Below are positions 1-7,816 of a stretch of DNA of 64,000 nucleotides, in pieces. The position numbers and the translations under genes were made by a program. A model generated the notes under the pieces. The model searched no databases. It saw only the letters and a list, made by a program, of their open reading frames with translations, and had not been told where the DNA came from. The stretch is from Hymenobacter lucidus. Lineage in GTDB: Bacteria > Bacteroidota > Bacteroidia > Cytophagales > Hymenobacteraceae. The number at the start of each line of letters is the position of its first letter. Positions within the stretch are counted from its first letter, which is position 1. The stretch lies in NCBI RefSeq assembly GCF_020447265.1, contig NZ_JAJADR010000013.1:32799-96798 (forward strand), read 5' to 3'.

Positions 1-47
1 GTTTTAATCCCAAACCCGCCCACCACGGGCGCCACGCATTTACTCCC

Positions 48-254
48 ATGAAAACGCTCCAATTCAACACCAACATCAACTGCGGCGGCTGCATCAAAGC
101 TGTGACGCCCACCCTCAACGGCGAGAGGGCCATCGCTACCTGGCAAGTCGACACGGCCAACCCCAACAAGGTGCTGACCGTGACCGGCGACGTGACCGAA
201 GAGCAGGTGTTAGCCCTGGTGGAAGATGCCGGCTTTAAGGCTACCAAGGCCTAA
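48..254 (+). CDS. Heavy-metal-associated (HMA) domain copper chaperone
   Basis: A 68-residue single-domain protein of the HMA (CopZ/Atx1-like) family. These cytosolic proteins bind Cu(I) between two cysteines and pass it to export ATPases or regulators. The metal loop is NCGGC at residues 11-15, in place of the commoner MTCxxC, and the length fits one ferredoxin-like fold. It lies at the start of a run of copper genes (Cys-rich exported protein, Met-rich membrane protein, multicopper oxidase), which supports copper as the ligand. Metal choice is inferred from context; a mercury- or zinc-binding role cannot be ruled out. Confidence 0.85.
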   Translation: MKTLQFNTNINCGGCIKAVTPTLNGERAIATWQVDTANPNKVLTVTGDVTEEQVLALVEDAGFKATKA

Positions 255-348
255 TTTCTAGTGTGAGTGTTACCCACGACGTACGGACCGTGGCTTCTTG
301 AACTACCCCGCGGCCGTACCGGCGGGCCCATCTTAATCACTTGAACCG

Positions 349-546
349 ATGAAACGTAAGATGATGATGTTCGGCGCCGCAGCGCTGCTTTCCGGCGGTG
401 CCTTGTTTGGCTTCACCAGCCCTACACCTACCGCGGTTGACTGCCCCCTGAAGGGCACCCCCGATTGCCCACTGGTGCAAAACTGCGCCCAGGCCGGCAC
501 TCCGGCCTGTACGGCGGGAGCCCCTAGCTGCTGCGCCGCTAAGTAA
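349..546 (+). CDS. Small exported cysteine-rich protein
   Basis: This 65-residue protein begins with a basic N-terminus and a hydrophobic stretch (residues 5-23) that looks like a signal peptide or N-terminal anchor. The remaining 40 residues carry six cysteines, ending in a CC pair close to the C-terminus (SCCAAK). I do not recognise a named family. The Cys content and the position between a copper chaperone and a Met-rich membrane protein suggest periplasmic metal binding, which is inference. A clear hairpin terminator follows at once. An antisense frame of 89 codons over the same bases has no such features. Confidence 0.7.
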   Translation: MKRKMMMFGAAALLSGGALFGFTSPTPTAVDCPLKGTPDCPLVQNCAQAGTPACTAGAPSCCAAK

Positions 547-565
547 GCTACCCGAAGCTTTTATA

Positions 566-600
566 AAACGCCTGGCCCTGTGGCCGGGCGTTTTTCGTTT
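566..600 (+). terminator. Rho-independent terminator after the Cys-rich protein
   Basis: The arms aaacgcctggcc and ggccgggcgttt pair around a 4-base loop (ctgt) with one G-T pair, and a run of T follows. It ends the transcript of the chaperone and Cys-rich genes 20 bases after the stop codon. Confidence 0.8.
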
Positions 601-866
601 TGGCACCCCTTGAGCGACCTGCAGCCAGGAATGGGGCGCCTACTTGGCTACCGTGGCGCTTGAAATTATGCAACTGGGTGGCTCATTACGTGTAAACATT
701 GTCCTGGTCCGACTACGTATGGTACACCACAGAGAACAGCAACGACCAGCTGGCCCGGGCCGGCGGTAAGCGCGGCCTCTCCCGCATCCATCGGGAAATG
801 CACCGGCGCTGCTGCTTGCGGTAAGCCGGGGTTTTTCTGTGTCCCGGCCTTATCTAATTCGGCTCT
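601..866. other. Intergenic stretch with no recognised gene
   Basis: Between the terminator and the DUF2231 gene I see no convincing ORF, promoter consensus or repeat. A short open frame around 720-825 codes for an Arg/Cys-rich peptide with no start and no family signature, so I leave it uncalled. Confidence 0.5.
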
Positions 867-2075
867 ATGTTTTCAGATTTCCCCAATCTGCACCCTTTAG
901 TGGTGCACCTTCCTATAGTCCTTATTATACTGGCCGCGGCGTTGCAGGCCCTGCTGGTATTCAAGGACTGGCCCCAGGTGCGCTGGATTGCCCTGGCGGT
1001 AATGGCCGGGGGCTTTGCCGGGGCAGTGGCGGCCAGCACGGTGTTTCATGCTAAGCCCCTGGGCTTGTCACCCCGGGCAGCGGCGGTATTCGCGGCCCAC
1101 GAACAGTTTGCCAGCTACACCACCTGGCTCTCGGGCATCACGTTGCTACTGGCCAGCATCGGGTTTTACTTTAAGGTACAGCGCCGGGCCTATGAGGTGC
1201 TGGTGCTGGTGGCGGCGGTAGCGGCGGCCGGCGCGCTTTCAGTGGCCGGGCACCGGGGTGCGCAGTTGGTGTATGTGGAGGGCGTGGGCCCCAAGGGTAA
1301 CCTGCTCGACAAAAGCCACGGCCATGGCGGCGGGGAAGAGATGCCCGGCATGGACATGTCGACTCCAGAGGCGGACGCCCACAATGAGGAGCCTGGCGCA
1401 ACCGACGGCACTCGCCAACCCGCGGGCTCGACGCCGGATAACGCCCAATCCGGAATGGAGGGCATGAACATGGACCCCAAGACCGCCCAGCCAGGCCAGC
1501 GCAGCCAACTCATGGAGCAGATGGAAGGCATGAGCATGCCCAACCAACCCGGCGGCGGCCAATCGCCGCCGGCACGCACCGGTCGGGCCGCACGGCCGGG
1601 GACCATGGCGGATATGCCGGGGATGAACATGCCCAGCATGAGCATGCCGCGACCCTCTGCCCAAGCTCCCGGACGCAAAGCGCAGCCCGCTCAAATAGAT
1701 ATGGGCAACATGCCGGGCATGGATATGGGCACCGCCCGCCCGAAAAAGACGCCTCGGAACCAGCCTGCCATGGGCGATATGGGCACGATGCCGGGCATGG
1801 AGAACATGCCCGGCATGCAGCCCGCCGGCGGTCAAAAACCCGGCGCAATTCGCCAACAAACGAACGACATGTCGGGAATGCCGGGCATGAAAAAGGGCGA
1901 ATCCATGCCCGGCATGGGCGATATGAAGGGGATGGACATGAAAAGCAAGGAGGGGAAAGGCATGGACATGAAGGGCGCCGGTACTATGCCGGGCATGGCC
2001 ATGCCCAGCCCGATGGACAAGTACCGCTTCGAGGACAACAACCCGGCGCGCACCCAACCCAAAAGCAATAACTAA
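867..2075 (+). CDS. DUF2231-like membrane protein with long methionine-rich tail
   Basis: The first ~145 residues resemble DUF2231: HPLVVHLPIVL near the N-terminus, four hydrophobic helices, and conserved His residues typical of this membrane domain. From about residue 150 to the end (402) the chain is hydrophilic and packed with copies of MPGMDM-, MEGMNM- and MPGMGDM-type motifs plus His and Asp. Such Met-rich motifs bind Cu(I) in CopA, PcoA and CusF-type proteins. The gene ends directly before the multicopper oxidase, which has a shorter Met-rich insert of the same kind. A role as a membrane-anchored periplasmic copper sponge or donor is inferred. The tail looks expanded by internal duplication. 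Confidence 0.8.
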   Translation: MFSDFPNLHPLVVHLPIVLIILAAALQALLVFKDWPQVRWIALAVMAGGFAGAVAASTVFHAKPLGLSPRAAAVFAAHEQFASYTTWLSGITLLLASIGFYFKVQRRAYEVLVLVAAVAAAGALSVAGHRGAQLVYVEGVGPKGNLLDKSHGHGGGEEMPGMDMSTPEADAHNEEPGATDGTRQPAGSTPDNAQSGMEGMNMDPKTAQPGQRSQLMEQMEGMSMPNQPGGGQSPPARTGRAARPGTMADMPGMNMPSMSMPRPSAQAPGRKAQPAQIDMGNMPGMDMGTARPKKTPRNQPAMGDMGTMPGMENMPGMQPAGGQKPGAIRQQTNDMSGMPGMKKGESMPGMGDMKGMDMKSKEGKGMDMKGAGTMPGMAMPSPMDKYRFEDNNPARTQPKSNN

Positions 2076-2081
2076 GTGACG

Positions 2082-4412
2082 ATGCGAGTACTCTTTCTGC
2101 TGGCTGCGCTGCTGGCCACCCTGCCCGCCTGGGCCCAGAGCATGCCGGGCATGCGCATGGCCAAGGGCACCGAGCCCCACATGACCCAGTCCACGCCCCC
2201 GGCCGCCGAACTGCAAGGCAAGGTCGTGATGCCCCGCACCAGCTACGTGGGCAAGCGGGTGGAGTACGACTTATACGTCGACGAGCGCCTGGTCAACTTT
2301 ACCGGCCGCACCCGCCGGGCCATCGGCATCAACGGCCAGATTCCCGCCCCCACGCTCACGTTCAACGAGGGCGACACGGCCGTGATTCGGGTGCACAACC
2401 AGATGCACATGGAAACCTCTATCCACTGGCACGGCATCCTGCTGCCCAACGAGCAGGACGGCGTGCCCTACCTGAACACGGCCCCGGTCGAGCCCGGCGG
2501 CACCCACACGTTTACGTTCCCGCTGATTCAGAGCGGCACCTACTGGTACCACTCCCACACCATGCTGCAGGAGCAGGACGGCGTGTACGGCTCCATCGTC
2601 ATTCACCCCAAGCGTATTCCCTACGAGATGAAGGAGTACGTGCTGGTGCTCTCCGACTGGACCGACCACAAGTCCAAGGAAGTGTTGCGCTACCTCAAGC
2701 GCACCGGTGAGTGGTTCGCCGTGCAGAAAGGGGCCACCCAGAGCTACGGCGAGGCCCTGGCCGCCGGCTACTTCAAAGACAAGCTCAAACAGGAGTGGGG
2801 CCGCATGCCGGCCATGGACCTGACCGACATCTACTACAACAAGTTTCTGACTAACGGGCAGGAAAAGGGCTATTTCAAGGACGCAAAGCCCGGGGAGGTG
2901 GTGCGCCTGCGCGTCATCAACGGCAGCGCTTCCTCGTACTTTTTCCTGCAGTACGCCGGCGGACCCATGCAGGTCATCGCTGCCGACGGCATCAACGTGA
3001 AGCCCTTCCCGGTCAACAAGCTCGAAATTGCCACGGCCGAAACCTACGACCTGCTGGTGACGGTGCCCGCGATGGGCGCGGCCGAGTTCCGGGCCACGGC
3101 CAACGACATCACGGGCTACACCTCCACCTACATCGGGCAGGGCGAGCCGATGAAAGCCCCCGACCTGCCCCGCATCAACTACTTCCAGATGATGCGCGAA
3201 ATGAACAGCATGGAGGGCATGAGCGCCATGGACATGGGCGGCGCCGGCATGACCAAGCAGCAGGGCGGTGGGGAGATGAAAGGCATGGACATGCAGCATG
3301 GCTCGGCGCCTGCTACCACCGCCCCTTCGCCGCAGAACCGGCCGGAGAATGCCCAGGAAAAAGCGGGTAAAAGCATGGGCAGCATGCAGGACATGGGAGA
3401 AATGGCCGGGATGAGCGGCATGGGAGGTGCCGCCGGCGACTTCAATTACAACCAACTGCGGGCCCTGAACCCCACCACACTCGACTCGACCAAGCAGTGG
3501 CGGGAAATCAACCTCACCCTCACGGGCAACATGCTGCGCTACGTGTGGTCGTTTGACAACAAGACCCTGTCCGAGGCCGACAAGATTCCCATCCGCAAGG
3601 GCGAGAACGTGCGCATGACCTTCACCAACACCACCATGATGCGCCACCCACTGCACCTGCACGGGCACTTCTTCCGGCTCGTCAACGCCCAGGGTGCCTA
3701 CTCGCCCATGAAGCACACCTTCGACATTCAGTCCATGGGCAAGGTCACCATCGAGTTCGAAGCCAACGAGGAGCAGGACTGGTTTTTCCACTGCCACATC
3801 CTCTACCACATGATGGCCGGCATGGCCCGCATCGTGAGCTACGAGGGCACCCCGCAGAACGAGTACGCCCGCACTGACTATAAGGAGCTCAAAAAGGAAG
3901 ATAACCGGCCCTACCTCTGGGCCGACCTGATGGCGCACTCGCAGGGCGCTTTTCTGGAAACCACCCTCTCCAACAACCGCCACGCGCTGGAATTCGAGGG
4001 CCGGGTGAACTACCAGGGCAACTTCGAAACCGAAACCCACCTGCTGCGCTACCTCGACAACCGGCAGTTTCTCGCCGCCTTCGTGGGCTTCGACTACCGC
4101 AACAACCGCACGCTGCTGGCTGAAGGGGAGCGGAACACCAAAAACAACCGGCGGGTCTTCGACGTGGGCTTGTACTACCTGCTGCCCCTGCTCGTGCGCT
4201 CGGAGCTGCGCCTGGACAGCAATGGCAAGGTGCGCCTGCAGCTGGAGCGCACCGACTTGCCCCTGAGCAATAACTTCTTCGCCGACCTGCTGGTGAACAC
4301 CGACCGCGAGTACAACGTTACCTTCCGCTACATGGTTAGCAAGTACGTGTCGCTGAGCACCAACTACGACAGTGATTACAAGTGGGGCACCGGGCTGACG
4401 TTCCACTACTAG
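2082..4412 (+). CDS. copA: CopA-type multicopper oxidase with C-terminal barrel-like extension
   Basis: Periplasmic multicopper oxidase of the copper resistance CopA family, which oxidises Cu(I) to Cu(II). A signal peptide ends near AWAQ (residue 19). Copper ligands are visible as HWHG (~115), YHSH (~154), HPLHLHGH (~523) and HCHILYHM (~569). A Met-rich insert (MEGM, MDMG, MKGMDM, MSGM) spans about residues 375-450. After the oxidase, residues ~610-776 alternate polar and apolar residues and end in FHY, like outer-membrane beta-barrel strands and reminiscent of CopB. I chose ATG 2082 over GTG 2076 because it starts the signal peptide cleanly. The gene follows the Met-rich DUF2231 gene with a 6-base gap, so they are probably co-transcribed. 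Confidence 0.9.
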   Translation: MRVLFLLAALLATLPAWAQSMPGMRMAKGTEPHMTQSTPPAAELQGKVVMPRTSYVGKRVEYDLYVDERLVNFTGRTRRAIGINGQIPAPTLTFNEGDTAVIRVHNQMHMETSIHWHGILLPNEQDGVPYLNTAPVEPGGTHTFTFPLIQSGTYWYHSHTMLQEQDGVYGSIVIHPKRIPYEMKEYVLVLSDWTDHKSKEVLRYLKRTGEWFAVQKGATQSYGEALAAGYFKDKLKQEWGRMPAMDLTDIYYNKFLTNGQEKGYFKDAKPGEVVRLRVINGSASSYFFLQYAGGPMQVIAADGINVKPFPVNKLEIATAETYDLLVTVPAMGAAEFRATANDITGYTSTYIGQGEPMKAPDLPRINYFQMMREMNSMEGMSAMDMGGAGMTKQQGGGEMKGMDMQHGSAPATTAPSPQNRPENAQEKAGKSMGSMQDMGEMAGMSGMGGAAGDFNYNQLRALNPTTLDSTKQWREINLTLTGNMLRYVWSFDNKTLSEADKIPIRKGENVRMTFTNTTMMRHPLHLHGHFFRLVNAQGAYSPMKHTFDIQSMGKVTIEFEANEEQDWFFHCHILYHMMAGMARIVSYEGTPQNEYARTDYKELKKEDNRPYLWADLMAHSQGAFLETTLSNNRHALEFEGRVNYQGNFETETHLLRYLDNRQFLAAFVGFDYRNNRTLLAEGERNTKNNRRVFDVGLYYLLPLLVRSELRLDSNGKVRLQLERTDLPLSNNFFADLLVNTDREYNVTFRYMVSKYVSLSTNYDSDYKWGTGLTFHY

Positions 4413-4588
4413 GAACAGGCTGCTTTTTACATAAAACAGGTCCGTGCTTGCATCATTTCCCATCAAGCAACCGCCCATCCGGGCAGCTACGAGTAAAGAT
4501 GCAAGTAGTACATACGACGTAAACCGCCCCCTTGTACCGACTACTGTTCTGCCTGTATTCACCTAGGAGGCAGGCCCACTCCTTCACC

Positions 4589-4795
4589 ATGTCTATTCCC
4601 GACCTTGAGTGTTTACTGCAACGAGCTGCCCAGCATTACCCCACTTCCTCGGAAGAAGAGGCAGAAACCAGTTGGCGGAAATTAGCCCTCATCCTCGATG
4701 AGATGGTCGTGCACTCCATAAATACGTCGTTCGCTGCACAAGGAGTGCACGGGCCTATTCCGCACTGCTGCCTGAGTCTGCCACAGAAGCCATGA
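4589..4795 (+). CDS. Small hypothetical protein
   Basis: A 68-codon frame starting at MSIPDLE. An earlier in-frame start at 4532 would give 87 codons, but that extension is Arg/Cys-rich and not protein-like. The body (LLQRAAQHYP, WRKLALILDEM) could form two helices. No family is recognised. It follows the multicopper oxidase by about 180 bases and runs toward a gene on the other strand. It may not be a real gene. Confidence 0.3.
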   Translation: MSIPDLECLLQRAAQHYPTSSEEEAETSWRKLALILDEMVVHSINTSFAAQGVHGPIPHCCLSLPQKP

Positions 4796-4829
4796 GGCCT
4801 TCCTGACTAGAAAAAGGAGAGGCGGTGCC

Positions 4830-5756
4830 CTACCTGCAGGTCTGCACCAGCGCTGTTACGCTCAGTGTTGCCGTGGCGTCCGTGGTGTAGTTATCGTTGT
4901 TTACGCACACGTACAAGCGCCGGATGCCAGCTTGTAGAGTAATGGGACGAGTTTCTTGGGGGGTGTTGGACGCTACGCGCAGGCAGTTCTTCACGTCTTT
5001 GATGTAGCCTTTCGTGTCTAGAAACTGCTGCGCCGCGGTTTCGTCGGGGGTAATGTACCAGTGGCATTTGGTGCTCACGGTGGGCGGCGCATTGTTACCT
5101 TGTTTCGTGAGGGCCGTAGCAGCTGTAGTCAGCAGGGCGGGTGCGGACATGCCGCCCGTACCAACGACGCCGGCCAGAGCCAGGGCCGTAGACCACGACA
5201 CCGGGGGCTGGCCTTCGTCGCGCACATCCAGCTTGTAGACGATGCCCATTGTGCCTTCGGGAATGTCCACGGTGAAGACTTTGCGGCTACTGTGCATGCA
5301 GTTACTGCAGTGAATTGAGGCGGTGCTCAGCGGCAACGCTTCCTGCATGAGAGACTTGCACTTGATTTCCCGGCCGTCGTCTCGCCAGCTGCGAAAGTCG
5401 GATTGCTGCACGCCGTTGACGTACGTGCCCTTAAAACTAACCTGGCCGTTTTCATGCCAGCCGCAACACAGTCCCATGGGCTTGTCGGGGGCTTCGCTGG
5501 CCAGCTTGCCTTCCCACTGCTTTTTCCAGGACGGGTAGAAGTAGTCACGCACCGTGCCAATGGTTTTGCCGGCGGCATCGTGCCGGGCAATACGGGCGTA
5601 GGCCACCTCTTCCAGCGTTTCAGTGCGTTCCCAGTCCCGGTCGAAGTAGACCGTATCGGCGGGCGGCAGCGAAACCGCGGCGGGCTTGGGCCGCTGGGCC
5701 AGGGAGGGGATACATATAATAAGGAGTAGAAGCTGCAGAAAGTAAAGTTTTGCCAT
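4830..5756 (-). CDS. Exported hypothetical protein with MORN-like repeat
   Basis: I take the start at 5756 (MAKLYFLQLLLL) because it opens a signal peptide ending near SLAQ; an upstream in-frame start at 5810 would bury it. The protein is 308 residues. The middle shows a WHENGQVSFKGTYVNGV-like segment followed by WRDDG, the pattern of MORN/YwqK-type repeats in exported Bacteroidota proteins. The C-terminal ~130 residues are beta-rich and include several cysteines. It has no obvious operon partner. It converges on the small hypothetical gene to its left and diverges from the SEC-C gene to its right. Function unknown. Confidence 0.7.
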   Translation of the reverse strand: MAKLYFLQLLLLIICIPSLAQRPKPAAVSLPPADTVYFDRDWERTETLEEVAYARIARHDAAGKTIGTVRDYFYPSWKKQWEGKLASEAPDKPMGLCCGWHENGQVSFKGTYVNGVQQSDFRSWRDDGREIKCKSLMQEALPLSTASIHCSNCMHSSRKVFTVDIPEGTMGIVYKLDVRDEGQPPVSWSTALALAGVVGTGGMSAPALLTTAATALTKQGNNAPPTVSTKCHWYITPDETAAQQFLDTKGYIKDVKNCLRVASNTPQETRPITLQAGIRRLYVCVNNDNYTTDATATLSVTALVQTCR

Positions 5757-5891
5757 AGAGAGAAAGCCAGTAGAATAAACAGAGAGGCGGTTGGTAAATG
5801 TACTAATCAAAGTGGTTTAAGAAGCGAGTCAGGATCTGACCGTGTATTTTGGTGACCTAATTCCACCTGTTGTTCCCTCTGACTGGCTCTC

Positions 5892-6572
5892 ATGCTGCAC
5901 GCCATTACGCCACCCGCCAAGGACGATGTTTTCGTCACCAAGCTACTTGATAAGTTGAAAGTTGAATATGAACCCGAAATGGTACCCATCCGGCCGGAGC
6001 CTTACGCCAAGCCTCTAAACTGCTTTCCCAATGTTATGGAAAAGGTGAAGCGGGATGGCGGGCGAATTCATTATGGATGGGCCATCCACAAAACAACTAT
6101 CCTATGCGAAGCAGAAAGGCATGCGGTCTGGGAAGATGAGCAGGAAAAGTTCGTAGACATCACCCCAACAGAAGTGCAGGCCGAATACACGCTGTTCGCT
6201 CCGGACAACGAAGGGTTTGAGTACACCGGCCAAGCCACGGACAATGTGCGAATCAACATCACCGGCAACCCCGTGGTGGACGATTTCATCCGAGTCAACG
6301 AAACGCTCTCGAAGATACATGCCTACGGAACGCGGGAAGTCGACATGTATATGTCCCTGCCCGACGCTGCCCTAGAACTTCACCACTATTACCAGGCGTT
6401 GAAAAACGCTTTGCAAGAATTTATTTACATGGGGGGTACACCCAAGAAGCGTTGCCTTTGTCAAGGGCCAGACCGCTACAAAAACTGTCACGGCAAAAGC
6501 ATTGGTCCGCGCACCAAAGCCGACCTACGAAAACTCAAGGCTATTTTAGGTAAAGCGGGCCGGTCGGCATAG
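5892..6572 (+). CDS. SEC-C motif protein
   Basis: A 226-residue protein of unknown body ending in a SEC-C-type zinc motif: C-x-C-x8-C-H, seen as CLCQ...NCHGKS near residues 194-209. SEC-C motifs bind zinc in SecA and as add-on modules in many other bacterial proteins. The upstream 190 residues match nothing I recognise. The gene is followed by a terminator and then a tyrosine recombinase and the Argonaute operon, so it may be accessory cargo or part of a defence island; that link rests on position only. Confidence 0.75.
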   Translation: MLHAITPPAKDDVFVTKLLDKLKVEYEPEMVPIRPEPYAKPLNCFPNVMEKVKRDGGRIHYGWAIHKTTILCEAERHAVWEDEQEKFVDITPTEVQAEYTLFAPDNEGFEYTGQATDNVRINITGNPVVDDFIRVNETLSKIHAYGTREVDMYMSLPDAALELHHYYQALKNALQEFIYMGGTPKKRCLCQGPDRYKNCHGKSIGPRTKADLRKLKAILGKAGRSA

Positions 6573-6615
6573 GAGACGTTAGATAAGATATACCAAGCCT
6601 TAGATACCTAACTTG

Positions 6616-6645
6616 AAAGGCCGCTTTAGACAGCGGCCTTTTTCT
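6616..6645 (+). terminator. Rho-independent terminator after SEC-C gene
   Basis: Arms aaggccgct and agcggcctt enclose a short loop (ttagac) and run into ttttt. It separates the SEC-C gene from the recombinase. Confidence 0.8.
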
Positions 6646-6652
6646 TGAGGCA

Positions 6653-6687
6653 ATAGGTATCGATTAGTAAGTTTTATCACTACCTAT
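6653..6687. repeat. Inverted repeat upstream of the recombinase gene
   Basis: The 7-base arms ATAGGTA (6653-6659) and TACCTAT (6681-6687) face each other across 21 bases; a further TACCTA lies at 6605-6610. It could be a recombinase-binding or operator site for the adjacent integrase gene. The spacer is longer than the 6-8 bases usual for a tyrosine recombinase core, so I do not call it an att site. Confidence 0.3.
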
Positions 6688-6744
6688 CCACTACCTTGCC
6701 GACCCAACTCAAAATCGGGCAACGACACCTTATATATAGGCTGC

Positions 6745-7704
6745 ATGGAAAAAGTCAACGCGCTTACGGTAAATCCTGTCGGGCACGGGCTGTCACACCA
6801 CACCGGGGCGGCTGCTCGCTACGTTGAGGCAGGACTGACCGGTGCGCCCAATACGGCCCGGGCATACGGCGCCCACTTGAAGCGCTTCAGCGCTTGGTGC
6901 ATTGAGCAAGGCTATGAACCGCTGCCGGCGACGGTCGATGCGCTGGTCGGGTTTTGTACTCACTTGGCCGAAGCCGGCAAAAAGGTCGGCACCCTGGAGC
7001 AGCATTGCGCGGCCATCAGCAAAGCGCACGCGGTGCGTGGCGTTGACTCGCCCACAGACGACAGACAATTCAAGATTTTCATGGATGGCGTGCGCCGTGT
7101 GCACGGCGTGCGGCAAAAGCAGGCGCCGGCATTTTCGCTGATACAGCTCAAACAGCTGGTGCGCAGTCTAGATGTGGAAACGGTGACTGGGCTGCGGGAC
7201 CGGGCCATTCTGCTGCTCGGGTTCACGGGGGCGTTCCGCCGCTCCGAGCTGACGGCCCTCAATGTGCAGGACTTGCGCTTTACCGAAGAATGCCTGGTGG
7301 TATCGCTGGGCAAGAGTAAAACCAACCAACTGGGCGACTACGAGGAAAAGGCCATTTTTTACTCTCCTGAATCAGCTGTGTGTCCTATTCGCTCCTTGAA
7401 AGCCTGGCTGGGTCAACTGGAACGCAGCGAAGGGCCGGTGTTCGTGATGTTGCGCAAGGGCAACCGGCTCACTAACAATCGCCTCTCGGACCAGACCATC
7501 AATACCTTGGTTCAGCGATACTTGGGGCCTGGCTATACAGCGCACTCTCTGCGCGCCTCCTTTGTGACGGTGGCCAAGCTCAACGGGGCCGACGACAGCA
7601 AAATCATGAATCAGACCAAGCACAAGACCAGTGCAATGATTCGCCGCTACACTCGCCTCGACAATGTGCAGCAGCACAATGCCGCTAAGGAATTGGGTTT
7701 ATGA
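6745..7704 (+). CDS. Tyrosine recombinase / site-specific integrase
   Basis: A 319-residue XerC/D-like tyrosine recombinase. The N-terminal ~115 residues form a SAM-like core-binding domain (NTARAYGAHLKRF, WCIEQG). The catalytic domain shows the first Arg in FRRSELTAL (~164), HSLR (~267), and the nucleophile in RRYTR (~301). The second His/Lys position appears as TKHKTS. It may resolve plasmid multimers or move the neighbouring defence genes. It converges on the Argonaute gene, with a short AT-rich gap. I see no paired direct repeats that would prove an integrated element. Confidence 0.9.
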   Translation: MEKVNALTVNPVGHGLSHHTGAAARYVEAGLTGAPNTARAYGAHLKRFSAWCIEQGYEPLPATVDALVGFCTHLAEAGKKVGTLEQHCAAISKAHAVRGVDSPTDDRQFKIFMDGVRRVHGVRQKQAPAFSLIQLKQLVRSLDVETVTGLRDRAILLLGFTGAFRRSELTALNVQDLRFTEECLVVSLGKSKTNQLGDYEEKAIFYSPESAVCPIRSLKAWLGQLERSEGPVFVMLRKGNRLTNNRLSDQTINTLVQRYLGPGYTAHSLRASFVTVAKLNGADDSKIMNQTKHKTSAMIRRYTRLDNVQQHNAAKELGL

Positions 7705-7816
7705 AACTGATTTAGAAGTACTAATATTTATTATTTACCCCATATAGTTACTCCGCAAGTGAGTTTATTTTGAAATATCTATTGACTCCGCGCATAATCG
7801 TGAATGGGTTCCATTA

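Noticed and set aside
1340..2010. Tandem DNA repeat element
   Set aside because: The similarity is at the level of MPGM-type codons inside one coding frame and reflects protein repeats, not a separate element.
2271..4562. 763-codon antisense frame across the multicopper oxidase
   Set aside because: It is an effect of high GC at third positions in the oxidase gene. The translation is Val/Gly/His rich with no domain, and the plus strand has clear copper ligands.
6653..6687. Attachment site for the tyrosine recombinase
   Set aside because: The inverted repeat arms are only 7 bases and 21 apart, and no second copy is found that would flank an inserted element.
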